Source of the DNA: Natrinema salinisoli
GTDB lineage: Archaea; Halobacteriota; Halobacteria; Halobacteriales; Natrialbaceae
DNA length: 64,000 bases
Assembly (NCBI RefSeq): GCF_020405205.1
Contig: NZ_CP084470.1
Span: forward strand, 62,001 to 126,000
Reading direction: 5' to 3'
Under the pieces are notes generated by a model. That model was not told where the DNA came from and did no database searches. It saw only the letters and a program-made list of their open reading frames with translations. Position 1 is the first letter of the stretch, and every line of letters begins with the position of its first letter. Of the stretch, positions 63,307-64,000 are shown piece after piece. The position numbers were made by a program, and so were the translations under genes.

Positions 63307-63954
63307 CTACGATTCCGTTCCGTGCACATAGACACCGCGTTCACCTGTGCTTTCGCCGGCTTCCACGCGTACCGGGAACTCGTCATCTCGAGCCACGGGA
63401 TACGTCTCGAACAGGAGATCGAGTTGTACCGTTTCACCGGCGGGGACCGTCACCATGCGACTGTCCACGGTCTCTGGATCGTTGCCGACCACCAGAGTGA
63501 CTTCGCGGGTCACCTCTGACGAACCGGTATTTTCGATCGCAGCAGTCACCTCGAGGGTCTCCCCACCAGTCACCGGACTATTTGTCTCCTGAATCCGCAC
63601 AGCAACGTTCCCTTCATTCGTATCATCATCGTTGTCTGCCGCGTCGGAAGCTTCGAACACCCACGGATTGACCGCCGTATACGCATTGTTGTCGTCGATC
63701 ACCCACGCCTCGATCTGACACGTGTGGCACCCCCCATCGATCTCGATCGAAGCAGTGTCACTGTCCCCTGCTACGTCGGACACGTCGAGGATTACGTCCG
63801 ACTGGGTCAGCCACCACACGACACGATCCAATTCGGCCGCGCCGCTCGAGACCTCGAGTTCGAGGGTAGCCGATTCGTCGGCGGCAAGTTCGCTGGTGGC
63901 TGGCCGGGCCACATCGACGGTTGGCGGTGCAGCCCCATCTTTAAACAGCGAGGG
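63307..63954 (-). pseudogene. 5'-truncated gene for a secreted beta-domain (CARDB-like) protein
   Basis: The frame has stop-free sequence from the TnpB-type end at about 63955 to its stop near 63307. GTG at 63912 is the first start codon but lies inside the domain. The protein has an N-terminal beta segment, a small Cys-containing piece (GGCHTCQIEAW), and a CARDB-like domain (VTGGETLEVTAAIENTGSSEVTREVTLVV, VPAGETVQLDLLFETYPV). It lacks a signal peptide, so the 5' part was probably removed by the element whose hairpin lies directly upstream. Confidence 0.6.
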
Positions 63955-63957
63955 AAC

Positions 63958-63975
63958 CCCGGCCTTTAGGCCGGG
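63958..63975. repeat. TnpB-type end hairpin at the window edge
   Basis: CCCGGCCTTTAGGCCGGG followed by TGGGGAATCGCG resembles the other element-end hairpins. A tnpB might lie beyond position 64000. Confidence 0.6.
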
Positions 63976-64000
63976 TGGGGAATCGCGTTACTTGACTACG

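Overview
The window reads as haloarchaeal DNA. Most of it is GC-rich and encodes acidic, Asp/Glu-rich proteins. It carries an archaeal TFB gene, twin-arginine lipoprotein signals, a Bat-type HTH regulator, a HalOD1 domain and haloarchaeal TnpB elements. Many starts lie about 25-30 nt after a TATA box, as expected for leaderless archaeal transcripts. No tRNA, rRNA or CRISPR array was recognised.

Positions 1-36 kb form a catabolic island for CoA-activated substrates. It holds three acyl-CoA synthetases (the first cut by the window edge), four crotonase-family proteins, an acyl-CoA dehydrogenase and an acyl-CoA mutase large subunit with unusual substrate-site residues. Redox genes include two zinc-type and one iron-type alcohol dehydrogenase, an SDR, an orphan dihydrolipoyl dehydrogenase and a HisD-family dehydrogenase. 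An adenine-deaminase-like amidohydrolase, a cyclase/hydrolase and an MFS carrier are also present. Two complete five-gene branched-chain-amino-acid-type ABC importers (7.3-12.0 kb, plus strand; 25.9-30.7 kb, minus strand) sit among these genes. The likely logic is uptake of small organic acids or amides, CoA activation, beta-oxidation-like processing and carbon-skeleton rearrangement. A relic-rich gap lies at 14.6-16.3 kb.

Positions 36-51 kb are a transition zone. It contains TFB, an intact tnpB, a frameshifted tnpB, several solitary TnpB-type end hairpins, a PspA-like protein, tandem PadR regulators, a secreted metallo-beta-lactamase/lamin-tail lipoprotein paired with a DUF3006-type protein, an OsmC protein and several gene fragments.

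Positions 51-63.3 kb contain the most striking structure. Single genes are separated by diverged copies of a roughly 200-nt non-coding repeat. Each full copy has a left arm ending near TATTCAGCA, a spacer of exactly 39 nt in five copies, and a right arm beginning TGCTGAATACAGAG, so the core is an inverted repeat. The genes between copies are a 1,114-residue PAS histidine kinase, a DoxX protein, an HTH regulator, lipoproteins, a methyltransferase and two members of a membrane-protein family. A third member sits in an outlying repeat-bounded cassette at 42.35-43.38 kb. A tyrosine recombinase lies between the left arm and the right arm of one copy. I propose this as a candidate repeat-bounded gene-cassette system. 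Its mobility is inferred, not shown.
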